DNA from: Pelomonas aquatica
Lineage (GTDB): Bacteria; Pseudomonadota; Gammaproteobacteria; Burkholderiales; Burkholderiaceae_C
Direction of reading: 5' to 3'
Assembly (NCBI RefSeq): GCF_026712205.1
Contig: NZ_JAPPUW010000031.1
Location: forward strand, 1-50,154
DNA length: 50,154 nt
Under the pieces are notes generated by a model that worked only from the letters and a program-made list of their open reading frames with translations, was not told where the DNA came from and searched no databases. Shown here in pieces: positions 1-10,750 of the stretch; position 1 is the stretch's first letter, and the number at the start of each line of letters is the position of its first letter. The translations under genes were made by a program, and so were the position numbers.

Positions 1-184
1 GGGCCTTCGCGAGGCCAGCGCCGCAGGCAGTCACCATGGGGGCACGGAAGTCAGTTCCTACCCTCGGTCCACCTCCTCGTCGATGTCAACAAGCAGGAGG
101 TTGCCCAATGAGCGCCGCGCCGGGCCGCCCCAAGCAAGCTCGCTCCCGCTTGGCGGGACAGCGCGTGGCGCGAAGGGTGCACCA
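1..184 (+). other. 5' flank of sugar-permease gene, with a 26-codon mini-ORF
   Basis: I recognise no protein in this stretch. An AGGAGG at 95-100 precedes ATG 108 by 7 nt, but that frame stops at 188 after 26 codons. Its stop overlaps the GTG at 185 that I take as the permease start. A frame open from the window edge ends at 111 and overlaps ATG 108 in the ATGA manner. The end of the partner permease that ABC sugar importers of this type need may lie here or just upstream, but none of the three frames looks like a membrane segment. The mini-ORF could be a coupled leader, or a remnant left by an insertion or frameshift. Confidence 0.35.
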
Positions 185-1075
185 GTGACCGCCCCGGGCC
201 AACGCTGGACGCCCGGCCGCCTGCTCGCCTGGGCGGCGCTGCTGGGCATGCTGCTCGTCACGCTGCTGCCGCTGTGGTTCGCGCTGAAGACGGCGCTGGT
301 GCCGCCCCAGCAGCTCTACGAGCAGTCGGCCAGCCTGGTGCCGCGCGACCCCACGCTGCTGAACTTCCGCCGCGTGCTGGGCCTGCTGTCGCCGGAGCAG
401 AGCCTGGCCGTCGGCGGCTCCGGGGCGGAGATCAACTTCCTGCGCGCGCTGGGCAACTCGGTGCTGTTCACGGCCATCATCGTCACGCTGCAGGTGGGCT
501 GCGCGGCGATGGCGGCCTATGCCTTCGCGAGGCTGCGCTTCCCGGGGCGCGACCTGCTGTTCGCGCTGTTCGTCGGCACGATGATGGTGCCCGGCGTCGT
601 CACCTTCATCCCCAACTTCATCCTCATCAAGGAACTGGGCTGGCTGGACACGCTGGCCGGCATGGTGGCGCCGTTCTGCCTGATGCAGGGCTTCTCGGTC
701 TTCTTCCTGCGCCAGTTCTTCCTCGGCATCCCGCGCGACATCGAGGAGGCCGCGCTGCTGGAAGGCGCGTCGCAGGCCTATATCTTCGCCCGCGTCGTGC
801 TGCCGCTGTCGTCTTCGGCCCTGGCCACCATCGCGATGCTGACCGGCATCAACATCTGGAACGAGTTCTTCTGGCCCTATCTCGTCGCCAAGGACGAGGC
901 CCACCAGGTTCTGACCGTGGCCCTGCAGACCTTCAAGTCCCAGACGCCCCAGGGCCAGCCGGACTGGACCGGCCTGATGGCGGCCGCCGCCGTCGCCGTG
1001 CTGCCGGTGCTGCTGCTGCTGCTGGCCTTCGGGCGGCGCGTCATCGAGTCGGTCCAGTACAGCGGAGGCAAATGA
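185..1075 (+). CDS. ABC sugar transporter permease, MalG type
   Basis: This is an inner-membrane subunit of a CUT1-type ABC sugar importer, about 296 aa, the usual MalG-family length. The first helix begins near residue 12 (LLAWAALLGMLLVTLLPLWF) and several more hydrophobic helices follow. The cytoplasmic coupling loop carries an EAA-type motif (EEAALLEGAS) near residue 190. I chose GTG 185 because AAGGG at 173-177 sits 7 nt upstream and because the residues before it (PQASSLPLGG and onward) look non-coding. An in-frame ATG at 83 would add 34 atypical residues. The gene is first in an operon with the binding protein and ATPase; the second permease is probably upstream of the window. The alpha-galactosidase and gal genes downstream suggest an alpha-galactoside such as raffinose or melibiose as substrate, which is inference. 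Confidence 0.85.
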   Translation: MTAPGQRWTPGRLLAWAALLGMLLVTLLPLWFALKTALVPPQQLYEQSASLVPRDPTLLNFRRVLGLLSPEQSLAVGGSGAEINFLRALGNSVLFTAIIVTLQVGCAAMAAYAFARLRFPGRDLLFALFVGTMMVPGVVTFIPNFILIKELGWLDTLAGMVAPFCLMQGFSVFFLRQFFLGIPRDIEEAALLEGASQAYIFARVVLPLSSSALATIAMLTGINIWNEFFWPYLVAKDEAHQVLTVALQTFKSQTPQGQPDWTGLMAAAAVAVLPVLLLLLAFGRRVIESVQYSGGK

Positions 1076-1077
1076 CG

Positions 1078-2373
1078 ATGCAGCGAATCCTGGCCATCGC
1101 GCTCGCGCTGGCGGCCTCGCTGGCCCAGGCCGTCGAGGTGCGCTACATGCTGTGGGACTCCGACCAGCAGCCCGCCTACCGCGAGTGCGCGCGGCGCTTC
1201 GAGCAGCAGCATCCCGACATCAGCATCAAGTTCCAGCAGGCCGGCTGGGCCGACTACTGGACGGCCCTGTCCACCGGCTTCATCGCCGGCACGGCGCCCG
1301 ACGTCTTCGTCAACCACCTGGCGAAGTTCCCCGAGCTGATGAAGAACGGGCAGCTGCTTGACCTGGCGCCGTTTTTGCGCCGCGACCCGGTCGACCCGCA
1401 GGCCTTCATGCCCGGGCTGTTCGGCATCTGGGGCCGCAACGGCGCGCAGTACGGCCTGCCCAAGGACTGGGACATGGTGGCCCTGGCCGTCAACCTGGAG
1501 ATGGCGGAGAAGGCCGGCATCACGCGCGAGGAGCTCTGGTCCATGACCTGGAACCCGGTGGACGGCGGCAGCTTCGAGCGCATCGCGCGCCGGCTGTCGC
1601 GCGACCGGGCCGGCCGCTCGGCGGCCGATCCCGGCTTCGACCGGCGCCGCGTGAGCGTCTACGGCTTCCAGACGCCCGGCCCCGGCGGCGCGCTGGGCCA
1701 GACCGAGTGGAGCCATTTCGCCGCCTCCATGGGCTTCACGCTGCAGGACCAGCCCTGGGCGCCGCGCCTGCACTACGACGACCCGCGCCTGGCCCAGACG
1801 CTGGGCTACATCGCCGGCCTGCCGGGCAAGGGCATCTCGGCCCGCTTCGAGCTGACCCGCTCGCTGGGCTCGGCCGCGATGTTCATCGCCGGCAAGGCGG
1901 CCATGGTGCCCGAGGGCTCCTGGATGGTGGCCAACTTCGCCCGCAACGCCCATTTCCGCCATGCCTGGGTGCCGCTGCCCGTGGGGCCCAGCGGCCGGCG
2001 CGCCAGCATGATGAACGGCTTGGGCGACTCCATCTGGGCCGGCACCCAGGTCAGGGAGCAAGCCTGGCAGTGGGTGCGCTTCATGGCCTCGGCGCAATGC
2101 CAGCGCGTGGTGGCCGAGGCCGGCGTCACCTATCCGGCGCTGCGCGGCATGGCCGAGCTGGCCGTGCAGGCCCAGGCGCGGCGCGGTGTCGACGCCGCGG
2201 CCTTCCTGGCCATGAGCCGCGAGCGCAACTTCCCCATGCCCATCGCGGAGCACGGCGCCGAGATCGACGACTGGGTGGGCACGGCCATCGAGTCGGTGCT
2301 GATCGGCAAGATCGGTGCCGCCACCGCCCTGCAGACCGTCGACGCCCGCGTGCGGCGCCTGCTGCAGCCCTGA
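1078..2373 (+). CDS. ABC sugar transporter periplasmic binding protein (family 1)
   Basis: This is an extracellular solute-binding protein of family 1 (MalE-like), about 431 aa, that should capture sugar in the periplasm for the neighbouring permease. A Sec signal peptide is visible (MQRILAIALALAASLAQA), with mature sequence starting VEVRYMLWDSD. Family-like stretches include FEQQHPDISIKFQQAGW, GTAPDVFVNHLAKFPEL and a later GKAAMVPEGSWMVANF. Two starts are possible: ATG 1072, which overlaps the permease stop as ATGA, and ATG 1078. The GGAGG at 1064-1068 is 3 nt from the first and 9 nt from the second, so I prefer 1078. In this operon the binding protein lies between permease and ATPase, an uncommon order. 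The ligand is not readable from sequence; downstream enzymes point to alpha-galactosides. Confidence 0.88.
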   Translation: MQRILAIALALAASLAQAVEVRYMLWDSDQQPAYRECARRFEQQHPDISIKFQQAGWADYWTALSTGFIAGTAPDVFVNHLAKFPELMKNGQLLDLAPFLRRDPVDPQAFMPGLFGIWGRNGAQYGLPKDWDMVALAVNLEMAEKAGITREELWSMTWNPVDGGSFERIARRLSRDRAGRSAADPGFDRRRVSVYGFQTPGPGGALGQTEWSHFAASMGFTLQDQPWAPRLHYDDPRLAQTLGYIAGLPGKGISARFELTRSLGSAAMFIAGKAAMVPEGSWMVANFARNAHFRHAWVPLPVGPSGRRASMMNGLGDSIWAGTQVREQAWQWVRFMASAQCQRVVAEAGVTYPALRGMAELAVQAQARRGVDAAAFLAMSRERNFPMPIAEHGAEIDDWVGTAIESVLIGKIGAATALQTVDARVRRLLQP

Positions 2374-2392
2374 ACGCACCCACGAGAATCCC

Positions 2393-3525
<1,133 letters not shown>

Positions 3526-3529
<4 letters not shown>

Positions 3530-5688
3530 AGCCGCCCGAAACCATGACCGCCGACTACCTTTTCCTGCACGGCCGCCGCAGCAGCCTCGTCCTCGAACTG
3601 CCGCCCGGCGAGGCGCCGCTGTGGCGCTACTGGGGCCCGCGCCTGCCGGATGCCGTCGACCCGGGCGCGGCGCTGCGCGCGACCCGGCCGCTGCCCAGCT
3701 TCATGCTGGACAGCGACCAGCCGCTGGCCGTCGCGCCCAGCTTCGGCGTCGGCTGGTTCGGCCAGAGCGCGCTGCTCGCCCACCGCGGCGGCCGCGACTT
3801 CGCCCAGGCCTTCACGCGGTGCGAGGTCGACTGGGTCGAGCCGGGGCGGGCCGTCGTGCTGCGGCTGACCGATGCGGTCGCGCGGCTGCGCCTGGACCTG
3901 CATCTGCGGCTGGACGAAGCCAGCGACGTGCTGGTCGCCCGCAGCGAGCTGACCAACCTCGGCGACGGCGAACTGGACCTGCAATGGCTGGCCGCCGCCA
4001 CGCTGCCGCTGCCGGGCGATGCCGACCAGGTGCGCTTCTACGCCGGCCAGCATATGCACGAGTTCCTGCTGCAGACCGAGGCGCTGACCCGCTCGCTGTG
4101 GCGCCGCGAGAGCCGGCGCGGGCGCACCACGCAGGACTGCTTCCCGGGTGCCGTCGTGACGACGCCCGGGGCCACCGCGCACGCCGGCCTCGTCTACGGC
4201 GCGCACCTGGCCTGGTCGGGCAACCATGCGCAGACCATCGAATGGCTGAACGACGGCCAGTACCAGTGGCAGTTCGGCGAATGGCTGGCGCCCGGCGAGG
4301 TGCGCCTGGCCCCCGGCGCCACGCTGGCCACGCCCGAGCTGGTGGCCAGCTGCTCGACCGAGGGCCTCAACGGCCTGGCCGCCAATTTCCACGCCGAACT
4401 GCGCGCCCGCCTGCCCTGGCACGGCGGCGCGATGAAGCCGCGCCCGGTGCACCTGAACACCTGGGAGGGCTTCTATTTCGATCTCCAGCCCGACAAGGTC
4501 AAGGCGCTGGCCACGGCCGCCGCGGCGCTCGGCGTCGAGCGCTTCGTGCTCGACGACGGCTGGTTCAATGCCCGCCACCACGACCGCGCCGGCCTCGGCG
4601 ACTGGTGGCCCGATGCGACGAAGTTCCCGCAGGGGCTGGGCGAGCTGGTCGCGCATGTGAACGGGCTGGGCATGGAGTTCGGCCTGTGGGTCGAGCCCGA
4701 GATGGTCAACCCCGACAGCGAGCTGTTCCGCGCCCATCCGGCGTGGGCGCTGCAGCTCGCGGGCCGGCCGCTGATCACCGCGCGCAACCAGTTGGTGCTG
4801 GACATCTCGCGGCCCGAGGTGGCCGACTACCTCTTCGACAAGATCGACGCGCTGCTCGCGGCCCACCCCATCGCCTACCTGAAGTGGGACCACAACCGCG
4901 ACCTGACCACGGCCGGCCTGGCCGACGGCACGGCCGGCTACCGCGCCCAGGTGGGCACCGCCTATGCGCTGATGGACAGGCTGCGCGCGGCCCATCCCGA
5001 GGTCGAGATCGAGAGCTGCTCGGGCGGGGGAGGGCGCATCGATTTCGGCGTGCTGCGCCACACCCACCGCGTCTGGACCAGCGACTGCATCGACGCGCTG
5101 TCGCGCGTCGCGATGCAGCGCGGCTTCCTGCAGTTCTTCCCGCCCGAGATCATGGGCGCCCACATCGGCACCTCGCCGGCCCACACCACCGGCCGCACCC
5201 AGAGCATGGCCTTCCGCGCGGCCGTCGCGCTGCCCGGCCATCTGGGCGTGGAGCTGGACGCGCGGCTGTTCGACGACGCGACCCGCGCCGAGGTGTCGCA
5301 GTGGATCGCGCTCTACAAGCGCTGGCGCGAGCGCCTGCACCACGGCCGCGTCTGGCTGGGCGAGGCGGGCGACGGCCTGGTCTGGCAGGCCCATGGCGAC
5401 GCGTCGGCGAGCGACGTGCTGCTGCTGGTCTATCGCACCGAGCCGAGCAGCTTCAAGTACAACCCGCCCGCCCGCCTGCCGATGCTGGACGCCGGCGCGC
5501 GCTACCGCGTCAGGCGCATGCGCCAGGCGCCCGCCGCCGGGCATGACGGCTTCGGCCCGTCGACGGACTTCTTCGATGCGCTGGAGCAGGGCGTCGAGCT
5601 CGATGGCGCCTGGCTGGCCCGCGCCGGCCTGCCGCTGCCGCGCTCGGTTGCCGAAACCTGCTTCATCGTCCACCTCGAACGCCTATGA
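3526..5688 (+). CDS. Alpha-galactosidase, GH36
   Basis: This enzyme hydrolyses terminal alpha-1,6-galactose from melibiose, raffinose and related sugars. It has 720 aa, typical for bacterial GH36. The catalytic TIM barrel is clear: [35 protein letters not shown], the nucleophile Asp455 in YLKWDHNRD, the [14 protein letters not shown] loop and the acid/base Asp520 in VWTSDCID. A beta-sandwich N-terminal domain (about 1-310) and a small C-terminal domain flank it. There is no signal peptide, so it acts on imported sugar in the cytoplasm. It overlaps the transporter ATPase upstream and galT downstream by 4 nt each, so transport, hydrolysis and galactose metabolism are translationally coupled. 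With raffinose the products would be galactose and sucrose, which matches the sucrose genes 5 kb further on. Confidence 0.95.
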
Positions 5689-6719
5689 ACTTCGACCCCG
5701 CAGAACATTCGCACCGCCGCCGCAACCCGCTGACCGGCCAGTGGGTGCTGGTCTCGCCGCATCGCGCCAAGCGCCCCTGGCAGGGCCGCCAGGAAGCCAG
5801 CGCCGCGGCCGAGCTGCCGCGCCACCACCCGGGCTGCTACCTCTGCGCCGGCAACACCCGCGTCAACGGCCAGGCCAACCCCGACTACCGCGGCACCTAT
5901 GTCTTCACCAACGACCATGCCGCCTTGATGCCCGAGGTGCCGGACGCGCCGGCCGGCGATGCGCTGTTCCAGGCCCAGGCCGCACGCGGCACCAGCCGCG
6001 TCATCTGCTTCTCGCCCGACCACTCGCGCACGCTGCCGGAGCTGGCGCGGGACGAGATCGTCGCCGTCGTCGACACCTGGTGCGAGCAGAGCGCCGAGCT
6101 GGGCCGCGAGCATGCCTGGGTGCAGGTGTTCGAGAACAAGGGCGATATCATGGGCTGCTCCCAGCCCCATCCGCACGGCCAGATCTGGGCCACCGGCTTC
6201 CTGCCCAACGAGGCCGCCACCGAGGACGCCCACCAGCGCGAGCATTTCGCGGCCCAGGGCCACCCCCTGCTGCTCGACGTGGCGGCGCGGGAGGCCGGCG
6301 GCGAACGCGTCGTCGTGCAGAACGAGGACTGGCTGGCCATCGTGCCCTTCTGGGCCACCTGGCCCTTCGAGACCCTGCTGCTGCCGCGCTTCGCGGTGCA
6401 GCGCCTGCCCGAGCTGACGGCCGCGCAGCGCGCCAGCCTGGCCGACGCGCTACGGCGCCTGACCTCGCGCTACGACAACCTGTTCCGCTGCTCCTTCCCC
6501 TATTCGATGGGCTGGCATGGCGCGCCCTTCGACGCGCGCGACGCGTCGCCCTGGCAGTTGCACGCGCATTTCTATCCGCCGCTGCTGCGCTCGGCGACGG
6601 TGCGCAAATTCATGGTCGGCTTCGAGATGCTGGCCGAGGCCCAGCGCGACCTGACGCCGGAGCAGGCCGCGGCGCAGCTGCGCGCGGTCAGCGACGTGCA
6701 TTACCGGAGCGCGCCATGA
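5685..6719 (+). CDS. galT: Galactose-1-phosphate uridylyltransferase
   Basis: GalT exchanges galactose-1-phosphate and UDP-glucose to give UDP-galactose and glucose-1-phosphate, the second step of the Leloir pathway. The 344-aa protein has the family start ([20 protein letters not shown]), zinc-site cysteines in CYLCAGN near residue 49, and the active-site HPHGQIWA with His164 as the uridylylated nucleophile. Further conserved segments are [13 protein letters not shown] and MGWHGAPFD. It overlaps alpha-galactosidase and galK by 4 nt on either side. No galE or galM is present in the window, so UDP-galactose must be recycled by an epimerase encoded elsewhere. Confidence 0.96.
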   Translation: MNFDPAEHSHRRRNPLTGQWVLVSPHRAKRPWQGRQEASAAAELPRHHPGCYLCAGNTRVNGQANPDYRGTYVFTNDHAALMPEVPDAPAGDALFQAQAARGTSRVICFSPDHSRTLPELARDEIVAVVDTWCEQSAELGREHAWVQVFENKGDIMGCSQPHPHGQIWATGFLPNEAATEDAHQREHFAAQGHPLLLDVAAREAGGERVVVQNEDWLAIVPFWATWPFETLLLPRFAVQRLPELTAAQRASLADALRRLTSRYDNLFRCSFPYSMGWHGAPFDARDASPWQLHAHFYPPLLRSATVRKFMVGFEMLAEAQRDLTPEQAAAQLRAVSDVHYRSAP

Positions 6720-7864
6720 CGGCCCGCGAACGCGCCGCTGCGGCCTTCCGCGCCGCCTTCGGCGCCGAGCCCGCGCTGCAGGTGCAGGCGCCGGGGCGGG
6801 TCAACCTGATCGGCGAGCACACCGACTACAACGACGGCTTCGTGCTGCCCTGCGCCATCGATTTCGGCACCTGTGTCGCCGCGCGGCCGCGCGACGACGA
6901 CCAGGTGCAGATCGTCGCGGCGGACTGCGACGGCGCCATCGACCGCTTCTGCGTCGGCACGGCCATCCCCCACCACGAGCACGCCGCCTGGGCCAACTAC
7001 GCGCGCGGCATGGTGCAGATGCTGGCGGCGCGTGGCCTGGCGCTGCGCGGTGCCGACCTGGCCGTGGCCGGCGACGTGCCCCAGGGCGCCGGGCTGTCCT
7101 CGTCGGCCTCCTTCGAGGTGGCCATCGGCCAGGCCTTCAAGTCGCTGCAGGGCCTGGCGCTGGACCCGACCGAGCTGGCCCTGACCGCCCAGCGGGCCGA
7201 GAACGAGTTCGTCGGCTGCAACTGCGGCATCATGGACCAGCTCATCTCGGCCCGCGGCCAGGCCGGCCATGCGCTGCTGATCGATTGCCGCAGCCTGGAT
7301 GCCGAGCCGGTGCGGCTGCCGCCCGACCTCGCCGTCATGATCGTGCACTCGCGCGTGAAGCGCGGCCTGGTGGACAGCGAATACAACACGCGCCGGCGCC
7401 AGTGCGAGGCCGCGGCCCGCCACTACGGCGTGCCGGCCTTGCGCGATGTCGACCTCGAACGTCTCGAAGCGGGGGCCGCGGGGCTGGACGAAGTGGTCTA
7501 CCGCCGCGCCCGCCACATCGTCACCGAGAACGCGCGCACGCGGGCCGCCGCCGTCGCGCTGGCCGAGGGCGACCTCGTGGCGCTGGGCGCGCTGATGGCC
7601 GCGTCGCATGCGTCCATGCGCGACGACTTCGAGATCACGGTGCCCGCCGTCGACCGCCTCGTCGAGATCCTGCGGCAGGCCATCGGCCCGCAGGGCGGGG
7701 CGCGCATGACGGGGGGCGGCTTCGGCGGCTGCGTCGTCGGCCTGCTGCCGCGGGGCCGCGTCGACGCGGTGCGCGCGGTGGTCGAGGCCGGCTACCGCGC
7801 CCCGGGCGGGGAGGCGCCGACGGTCTGGGTCTGCCGGGCCAGCGCGGGTGCCGGGCCGGGTTGA
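6716..7864 (+). CDS. galK: Galactokinase
   Basis: GalK phosphorylates galactose to galactose-1-phosphate using ATP. The predicted protein is about 382 aa, normal for the family. GHMP-kinase features are plain: the galactokinase signature [19 protein letters not shown] near residue 29, the ATP loop [18 protein letters not shown], the [15 protein letters not shown] segment that includes the catalytic Asp, and the C-terminal [14 protein letters not shown]. The start ATG overlaps the galT stop, so galT and galK are coupled. The regulator gene follows after about 40 nt on the same strand and may be read through from this operon. Confidence 0.96.
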   Translation: MTARERAAAAFRAAFGAEPALQVQAPGRVNLIGEHTDYNDGFVLPCAIDFGTCVAARPRDDDQVQIVAADCDGAIDRFCVGTAIPHHEHAAWANYARGMVQMLAARGLALRGADLAVAGDVPQGAGLSSSASFEVAIGQAFKSLQGLALDPTELALTAQRAENEFVGCNCGIMDQLISARGQAGHALLIDCRSLDAEPVRLPPDLAVMIVHSRVKRGLVDSEYNTRRRQCEAAARHYGVPALRDVDLERLEAGAAGLDEVVYRRARHIVTENARTRAAAVALAEGDLVALGALMAASHASMRDDFEITVPAVDRLVEILRQAIGPQGGARMTGGGFGGCVVGLLPRGRVDAVRAVVEAGYRAPGGEAPTVWVCRASAGAGPG

Positions 7865-7906
7865 CGCTGCTTGTCGTTTGCGGTGACCCCTGAGAGGATG
7901 CCGGCA

Positions 7907-8974
7907 ATGTCCAAGTCAGCCCCAAAAGAACCCGTCGCCACGCCAAGCGCCGGCGAGCAGCGTCGCCTGCAGATGGTCGACATCGCCCGCCTGGCGGGAG
8001 TGTCGGTGTCCACCGTGTCGCGCGCCCTCAACGGCAGCGAACTCGTCAACGCCGAGACCCGCCAGCGCGTCGCCGAACTCGCCCGCTCGCTGAACTACTC
8101 GATCAACTTCGGCGCGCGCAATCTGCGGCTGCAGGAGAACAAGACCGTCGCCGTCGTCGTGCCCTACGACGCCAAGTCGCGCCAGCACATCTCCGACCCC
8201 TTCTTCCTGTCCATCGTCGGCGCCATCGCCGACGCGCTGACCGACCGCGGCTACGACATGCTGCTGTCCCGCGTCGATGCCGAGCACCTCGACCTGGCCT
8301 CGCACTGGTTCGATTCCGGCAAGGCCATCGGCGTGATCCTGATCGGCCAGTGGCGCCACCACGATCAGCTCAACGAGATGGCCGCGCGCAAGCTGCCGCT
8401 GGTCGTCTGGGGCGGCGAGATGCCCCAGCAGCTTTATTGCAGCGTCGGCGGCGACAACGTGCTCGGCGGCAGCCTGGCCGCGCGCCATCTGCTGCAGCTC
8501 GGCCGGCGCCGCATCGCCTTCGTCGGCGACGCCAGGCTGCCCGAGGTCTGGCTGCGGCGCCAGGGCTATGCCCAGGCGCTGCGCGAGTTCGGCGTCGACG
8601 TGGACCCGGCGCTGGAGCTGCCCGCGCCTTTCGAGCCCGGCGCGGCGACCGATGTCGTGCACGAGTTCTGCGCCAGGCGCCGCGACTTCGATGCCGTCGT
8701 CTGCTGCAGCGACGTGCTGGCCCTGCTGATGATCCAGGCGCTGCGCGCCGCGGGCCGCAGCGTGCCGGGCGACGTCGCGCTGGTCGGCTACGACGACATG
8801 CCGCTCGCCGCCTATTGCGATCCGCCGCTGACCACGGTGCATCAGCCCGTTGCCGAGGCCGGCGTCGAGCTCGTCGAGACGCTGCTGTCGCAGCTGCACG
8901 GCAAGCGTCTCGGGCCGCGCACCCTGCCTGTCTACCTGAAGTTGCGCGGGAGCGCGCCCGACGCGGCGGGTTGA
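7907..8974 (+). CDS. LacI-family transcriptional regulator
   Basis: This is a sugar-responsive DNA-binding regulator of about 355 aa. The N-terminal helix-turn-helix spans about residues 23-43 (MVDIARLAGVSVSTVSRALN), followed by the hinge helix and a periplasmic-binding-protein-like sensor domain (IVGAIADALTDRGYDMLL, VALVGYDDMPLAAYCDPPL). ATG 7907 is preceded by GAGAGG at 7892-7897 with 9 nt spacing; TTG 7871 and ATG 7898 are weaker alternatives. It lies between galK and the GH32 gene. Two copies of a perfect 14-bp palindrome (9047-9060, 10657-10670) in front of the next two transcription units are its likely operators. I saw no such site before its own gene. Its inducer is probably sucrose, raffinose or a derivative; that is inference. 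Confidence 0.92.
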   Translation: MSKSAPKEPVATPSAGEQRRLQMVDIARLAGVSVSTVSRALNGSELVNAETRQRVAELARSLNYSINFGARNLRLQENKTVAVVVPYDAKSRQHISDPFFLSIVGAIADALTDRGYDMLLSRVDAEHLDLASHWFDSGKAIGVILIGQWRHHDQLNEMAARKLPLVVWGGEMPQQLYCSVGGDNVLGGSLAARHLLQLGRRRIAFVGDARLPEVWLRRQGYAQALREFGVDVDPALELPAPFEPGAATDVVHEFCARRRDFDAVVCCSDVLALLMIQALRAAGRSVPGDVALVGYDDMPLAAYCDPPLTTVHQPVAEAGVELVETLLSQLHGKRLGPRTLPVYLKLRGSAPDAAG

Positions 8975-9046
8975 GCGGCCCGGGGCGGGGCGGACGGCTG
9001 CCGCGGCCCCTTTCCGGGATGGCGATGGTGGCGTTCGCGTTGAAAA

Positions 9047-9084
9047 TGCAATCGATTGCAAATTGCGCTGGACTCACCCAGAAT
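9047..9084 (+). promoter_or_regulatory. LacI-type operator overlapping the GH32 promoter
   Basis: A perfect palindrome, TGCAATCGATTGCA, lies at 9047-9060. Its 3' half overlaps a -35-like TTGCAA (9056-9061), with a -10-like CAGAAT 17 nt later (9079-9084). LacI-family operators are commonly CG-centred palindromes of this size. The same sequence and the same promoter spacing recur at 10657, so repression by blocking the -35 element is likely. Confidence 0.8.
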
Positions 9085-9147
9085 GCCGATGGGCACGCGG
9101 TGAACGGCATGGGGCCGTCACGACGTCCGGGTCTGCACCCATCCACC

Positions 9148-10614
9148 ATGACAAGCATCCCGTCGACCTCCGAGGACTTCTGGCGCCCGGCGCTGCATTT
9201 CACGGCCGAGCGCTTCTGGATCAACGATCCCAACGGCCTGGTGTTTGCCTGCGGCCAATGGCATCTGTTCTTCCAGCACAACCCCCAGGGCAACACCTGG
9301 GGGCATATGAGCTGGGGGCATGCCGTCAGCCGCGACCTGCTGCACTGGCGGCACCTGCCCCTGGCCATTGCGGAAGACCCGACCCACATGGCCTTTTCCG
9401 GATCGGTCGTGATCGATGACAAGGGCACGAGCGGGTTGGGCGACGGCGGGCAGGCGCCGCTGGTGGCGATCTACACCGCCTGCGCCCAGCCGCCGGCGCG
9501 CCACCAGGCCCAGCATCTGGCCTTCAGCAACGATGGCGGCACCCGCTGGACGAAGTACGCGGGCAACCCGGTGCTGGACATCGGCGCCGAGAACTTCCGC
9601 GACCCCAAGGTGTTCTGGCACGGGCCCAGCGGTCGCTGGGTGATGGCCGTGGTGCTTGCGCACGGCCGCATCGTCAGCTTCTATGCCTCGGCGGACCTGA
9701 AGCACTGGTCCCACCTCAGCGACTTCGGCCCGGAAGGCGGCGTGCAGGGGATCTGGGAATGCCCCGACCTGATCTCCGTGCCGGTGAAGGATCACGCCGG
9801 GCGGCGGGCCTGGGTGTTGAAGGTCGATGTGTTCGAGGGACATCCGAGCGGCGGCTCCGGCGCCCAGGTCTTCATCGGGGATTTCGACGGCCAGAGCTTC
9901 CAGTCGACTCAGCCCGCACGCTGGATCGACCACGGTAGCGACTTCTATGCCGCGATCTCGTGGGCCCATGTGCCGGCCGAGGACGGGCGCTCCGTCTGGC
10001 TGGGCTGGATGAACAACCATCGCTACGCCGCCGCGACGCCGACCCTGTCCTGGTGCGGGGCCATGAGCATTCCGCGCGTGCTCCATGTGCGGGATGATGG
10101 CGCTGCGCTGCTGCTGTGCCAGGAGCCGGTGTCGGAGTTGCAGGCGGCGCGGCGCGAGCAGCGGCGCTGCGGGCCTCTCGGTCTGGGGGCCGGCGGCGCG
10201 GACGAGGTCGTTGGGCTGGGCGCGGGCGACGTGCTCGATCTCGACATCGTCTGGCGGCCCGGCACGGCCAGGGAGTTCGGCCTGCTGCTGCGCTGCGGCG
10301 GCGAGCAGGCGACGCGGGTCGGCTGGGATGCCGAGCGCCGCGCCTTGTTCGTCGACCGCCGCCAGAGCGGCCCCGGCCCGGACGACCCGGTCTTCCGGTC
10401 GCCCCAGTACGCGCCGTTGGCGCCGCAGGCCGACGGCAGCGTCAGGTGGCGGCTCCTGCTGGACCGCTGCAGCGTCGAAGTGTTCGCCGATGGCGGCGCC
10501 GTCGTGCTGACGAATCTGATCTTTCCTTCGCCCGGCAGCCGTGAACTGAAGGCCTTCGTGAGCGGCGGGGCGGCCGAGCTGGTGACCATGGAGTGCTGGA
10601 CCTTGGAGGCCTAG
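9148..10614 (+). CDS. Beta-fructosidase (GH32; sucrose/levan/inulin hydrolase)
   Basis: GH32 enzymes split beta-fructofuranosyl bonds in sucrose or fructans. This one is about 488 aa. The three catalytic motifs are visible: the nucleophile Asp27 in WINDPNG, the transition-state stabiliser Asp152 in FRDPKVFW, and the acid/base Glu204 in WECPDL. The five-bladed propeller is followed by a C-terminal beta-sandwich (about 330-488, ending with CSVEVFADGGAVVLTNLIFP). The start is uncertain: ATG 9148 fits the domain boundary best, but no clear ribosome site precedes it, and ATG 9109 is in frame. Neither version has a signal peptide, so the enzyme should act in the cytoplasm on imported sucrose, raffinose or short fructans. 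It is preceded by an operator and promoter and looks monocistronic. Confidence 0.93.
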   Translation: MTSIPSTSEDFWRPALHFTAERFWINDPNGLVFACGQWHLFFQHNPQGNTWGHMSWGHAVSRDLLHWRHLPLAIAEDPTHMAFSGSVVIDDKGTSGLGDGGQAPLVAIYTACAQPPARHQAQHLAFSNDGGTRWTKYAGNPVLDIGAENFRDPKVFWHGPSGRWVMAVVLAHGRIVSFYASADLKHWSHLSDFGPEGGVQGIWECPDLISVPVKDHAGRRAWVLKVDVFEGHPSGGSGAQVFIGDFDGQSFQSTQPARWIDHGSDFYAAISWAHVPAEDGRSVWLGWMNNHRYAAATPTLSWCGAMSIPRVLHVRDDGAALLLCQEPVSELQAARREQRRCGPLGLGAGGADEVVGLGAGDVLDLDIVWRPGTAREFGLLLRCGGEQATRVGWDAERRALFVDRRQSGPGPDDPVFRSPQYAPLAPQADGSVRWRLLLDRCSVEVFADGGAVVLTNLIFPSPGSRELKAFVSGGAAELVTMECWTLEA

Positions 10615-10656
10615 CGAGCCCGATCCGTCATCTGGGATGCAGAGTTTTCCCTCAGA

Positions 10657-10694
10657 TGCAATCGATTGCAAAATGACTGGATGTGGCTGAAAAT
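10657..10694 (+). promoter_or_regulatory. LacI-type operator overlapping the fructokinase-operon promoter
   Basis: A second exact copy of TGCAATCGATTGCA lies at 10657-10670. A -35-like TTGCAA (10666-10671) overlaps its 3' half, and a -10-like GAAAAT follows after 17 nt (10689-10694). This is the same layout as at 9047. It should control fructokinase, the sucrose transporter and sucrose phosphorylase as one operon. Confidence 0.8.
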
Positions 10695-10750
10695 TGACTC
10701 ATCCGGAAAAGCCGGCGATCGAGATCGACATGACAAGAACAGGAGACAAC

